Assembly: GCA_036937835.1 (NCBI GenBank)
Contig: CM072861.1
Span: 22,310,001 to 22,374,000, forward strand
DNA length: 64,000 bases
Direction: 5' to 3'
From: Pampus argenteus
Lineage: Eukaryota; Chordata; Actinopteri; Scombriformes; Stromateidae
This document shows, piece by piece, positions 63,400 through 64,000 of this stretch (positions within the stretch are counted from its first letter, which is position 1; the number at the start of each line of letters is the position of its first letter). Under the pieces are notes generated by a model. It did not search any database, was not told where the DNA came from, and worked only from the letters and a program-made list of their open reading frames with translations. The position numbers and the translations under genes were made by a program.

Positions 63400-63752
63400 G
63401 GAAATCCTTAACTGAATTGCGTCATAAATACGTCAATAAACTCTCATTCACTGGCGATCAGGTACCACTGTAGCCGCCATATTCGCATCCATGGCAGGGC
63501 AGCGGTGCCGTCGGTGAGCGTATGGTCCGGTCATCAGCAGCAAGTATTCCCGCACCGACTCCCCCCACCACCCCGCAGATCCCATCCTGGTAGCGGCACG
63601 CAGTCACGCAGTTTGCATCGGATCATCAAAGCAGAAAAGCCGGACTTCCACTTATATCAGGACGGGGGAAAAAAAAAAAAGACATGCAACGTGGAGCGGG
63701 GGTCTAGGCGGAGTACGATGCCTTAGACTTAAGAGAGCAATCCTGGCACAAG
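63400..63752 (+). promoter_or_regulatory. Probable promoter/5' UTR of the rightmost gene
   Basis: CpG-bearing sequence following the CT tract and directly upstream of the AAGATGG start. No TATA box found. Confidence 0.4.
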
Positions 63753-63779
63753 ATGGAGGTAAACAGCGTTAGTAGTGAG
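63753..63779 (+). CDS. Probable first coding exon of a further gene (partial)
   Basis: ATG in the context AAGATGG opens MEVNSVSSE and meets a consensus donor (GAG|GTGAGTTTT). The upstream 300 nt is GC-rich and repeat-poor, as for a promoter/5' UTR. The remainder lies beyond the window, so the protein cannot be named. A competing first exon is ATGGCAGGGCAGCGGTGCCG at 63491 with a GTGAGC donor. Confidence 0.4.
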
Positions 63780-64000
63780 GTGAGTTTTATATATCCGTTT
63801 GTTTTCTGCTGTGTGCTGTCCCGTTAAGATAGCTTTGCCCCTGCGAGTCCCGGTGAAGCTTAAATTTGGCGTCACGACTCCGCAGCTCACCGTGATGCAT
63901 GCTAACAGGCTAGCTAATGCTAACAGCTGGTTAGATGTTTATTTTTTTGTTGCACTGCCGCCGGGGTTTATTAAGTTCAATATATGCCTCTTCGAGCCTT

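Overview
The window is vertebrate nuclear DNA, almost certainly from a ray-finned (percomorph-type) teleost. Genes are split into many small exons with GT/AG introns. Introns are short to moderate (about 70 bp to 10 kb), (CA)n/(TG)n microsatellites are extremely dense, and several dispersed repeats look like families common in fish genomes. There is no bacterial, organellar or viral gene content, no tRNA or rRNA gene, and no CRISPR array that I can see.

Three protein genes can be reconstructed exon by exon, and their splice phases close completely. (1) apool/MIC27 (MICOS complex, inner mitochondrial membrane), minus strand, coding 3274-9271, 11 coding exons, 492 aa, with a long Ala/Pro/Val/Glu repeat insertion absent from the mammalian protein. 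(2) cnksr2 (connector enhancer of KSR 2, a Ras/MAPK and postsynaptic scaffold), minus strand, coding 12978-52756, 22 coding exons, 1109 aa, in the order SAM, CRIC, PDZ, PH, and ending in the PDZ ligand ETHV. (3) hdx (highly divergent homeobox), plus strand, coding 57539-62147 with a noncoding first exon near 56.3 kb, 10 coding exons, 788 aa, two homeodomains.

Layout: 1-2.8 kb intergenic, microsatellite-rich; 2.8-9.3 kb apool; 9.3-10.2 kb tandem intergenic gap; 10.2-53.2 kb cnksr2 with a roughly 2.8 kb 3' UTR; 53.2-56.2 kb a gap holding dispersed repeats and a possible unrecognised small minus-strand gene head-to-head with hdx; 56.2-62.4 kb hdx; 62.4-63.0 kb the 3' end of a LINE-like element; 63.4-64.0 kb the likely promoter and first coding exon of another plus-strand gene that runs off the window.

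Context: apool and hdx are head-to-head here, as HDX and APOOL are on human Xq21. In this fish cnksr2 (human Xp22) lies between them. The three genes act in unrelated processes, so this is synteny and not an operon. The most interesting signals are the apool repeat insertion, the two equal-length (147 nt) homeobox exons of hdx, CA/UG repeats placed directly at splice sites of cnksr2 and hdx, a 43-nt cnksr2 microexon, and the uncharacterised small gene candidate at 54.46-56.24 kb.
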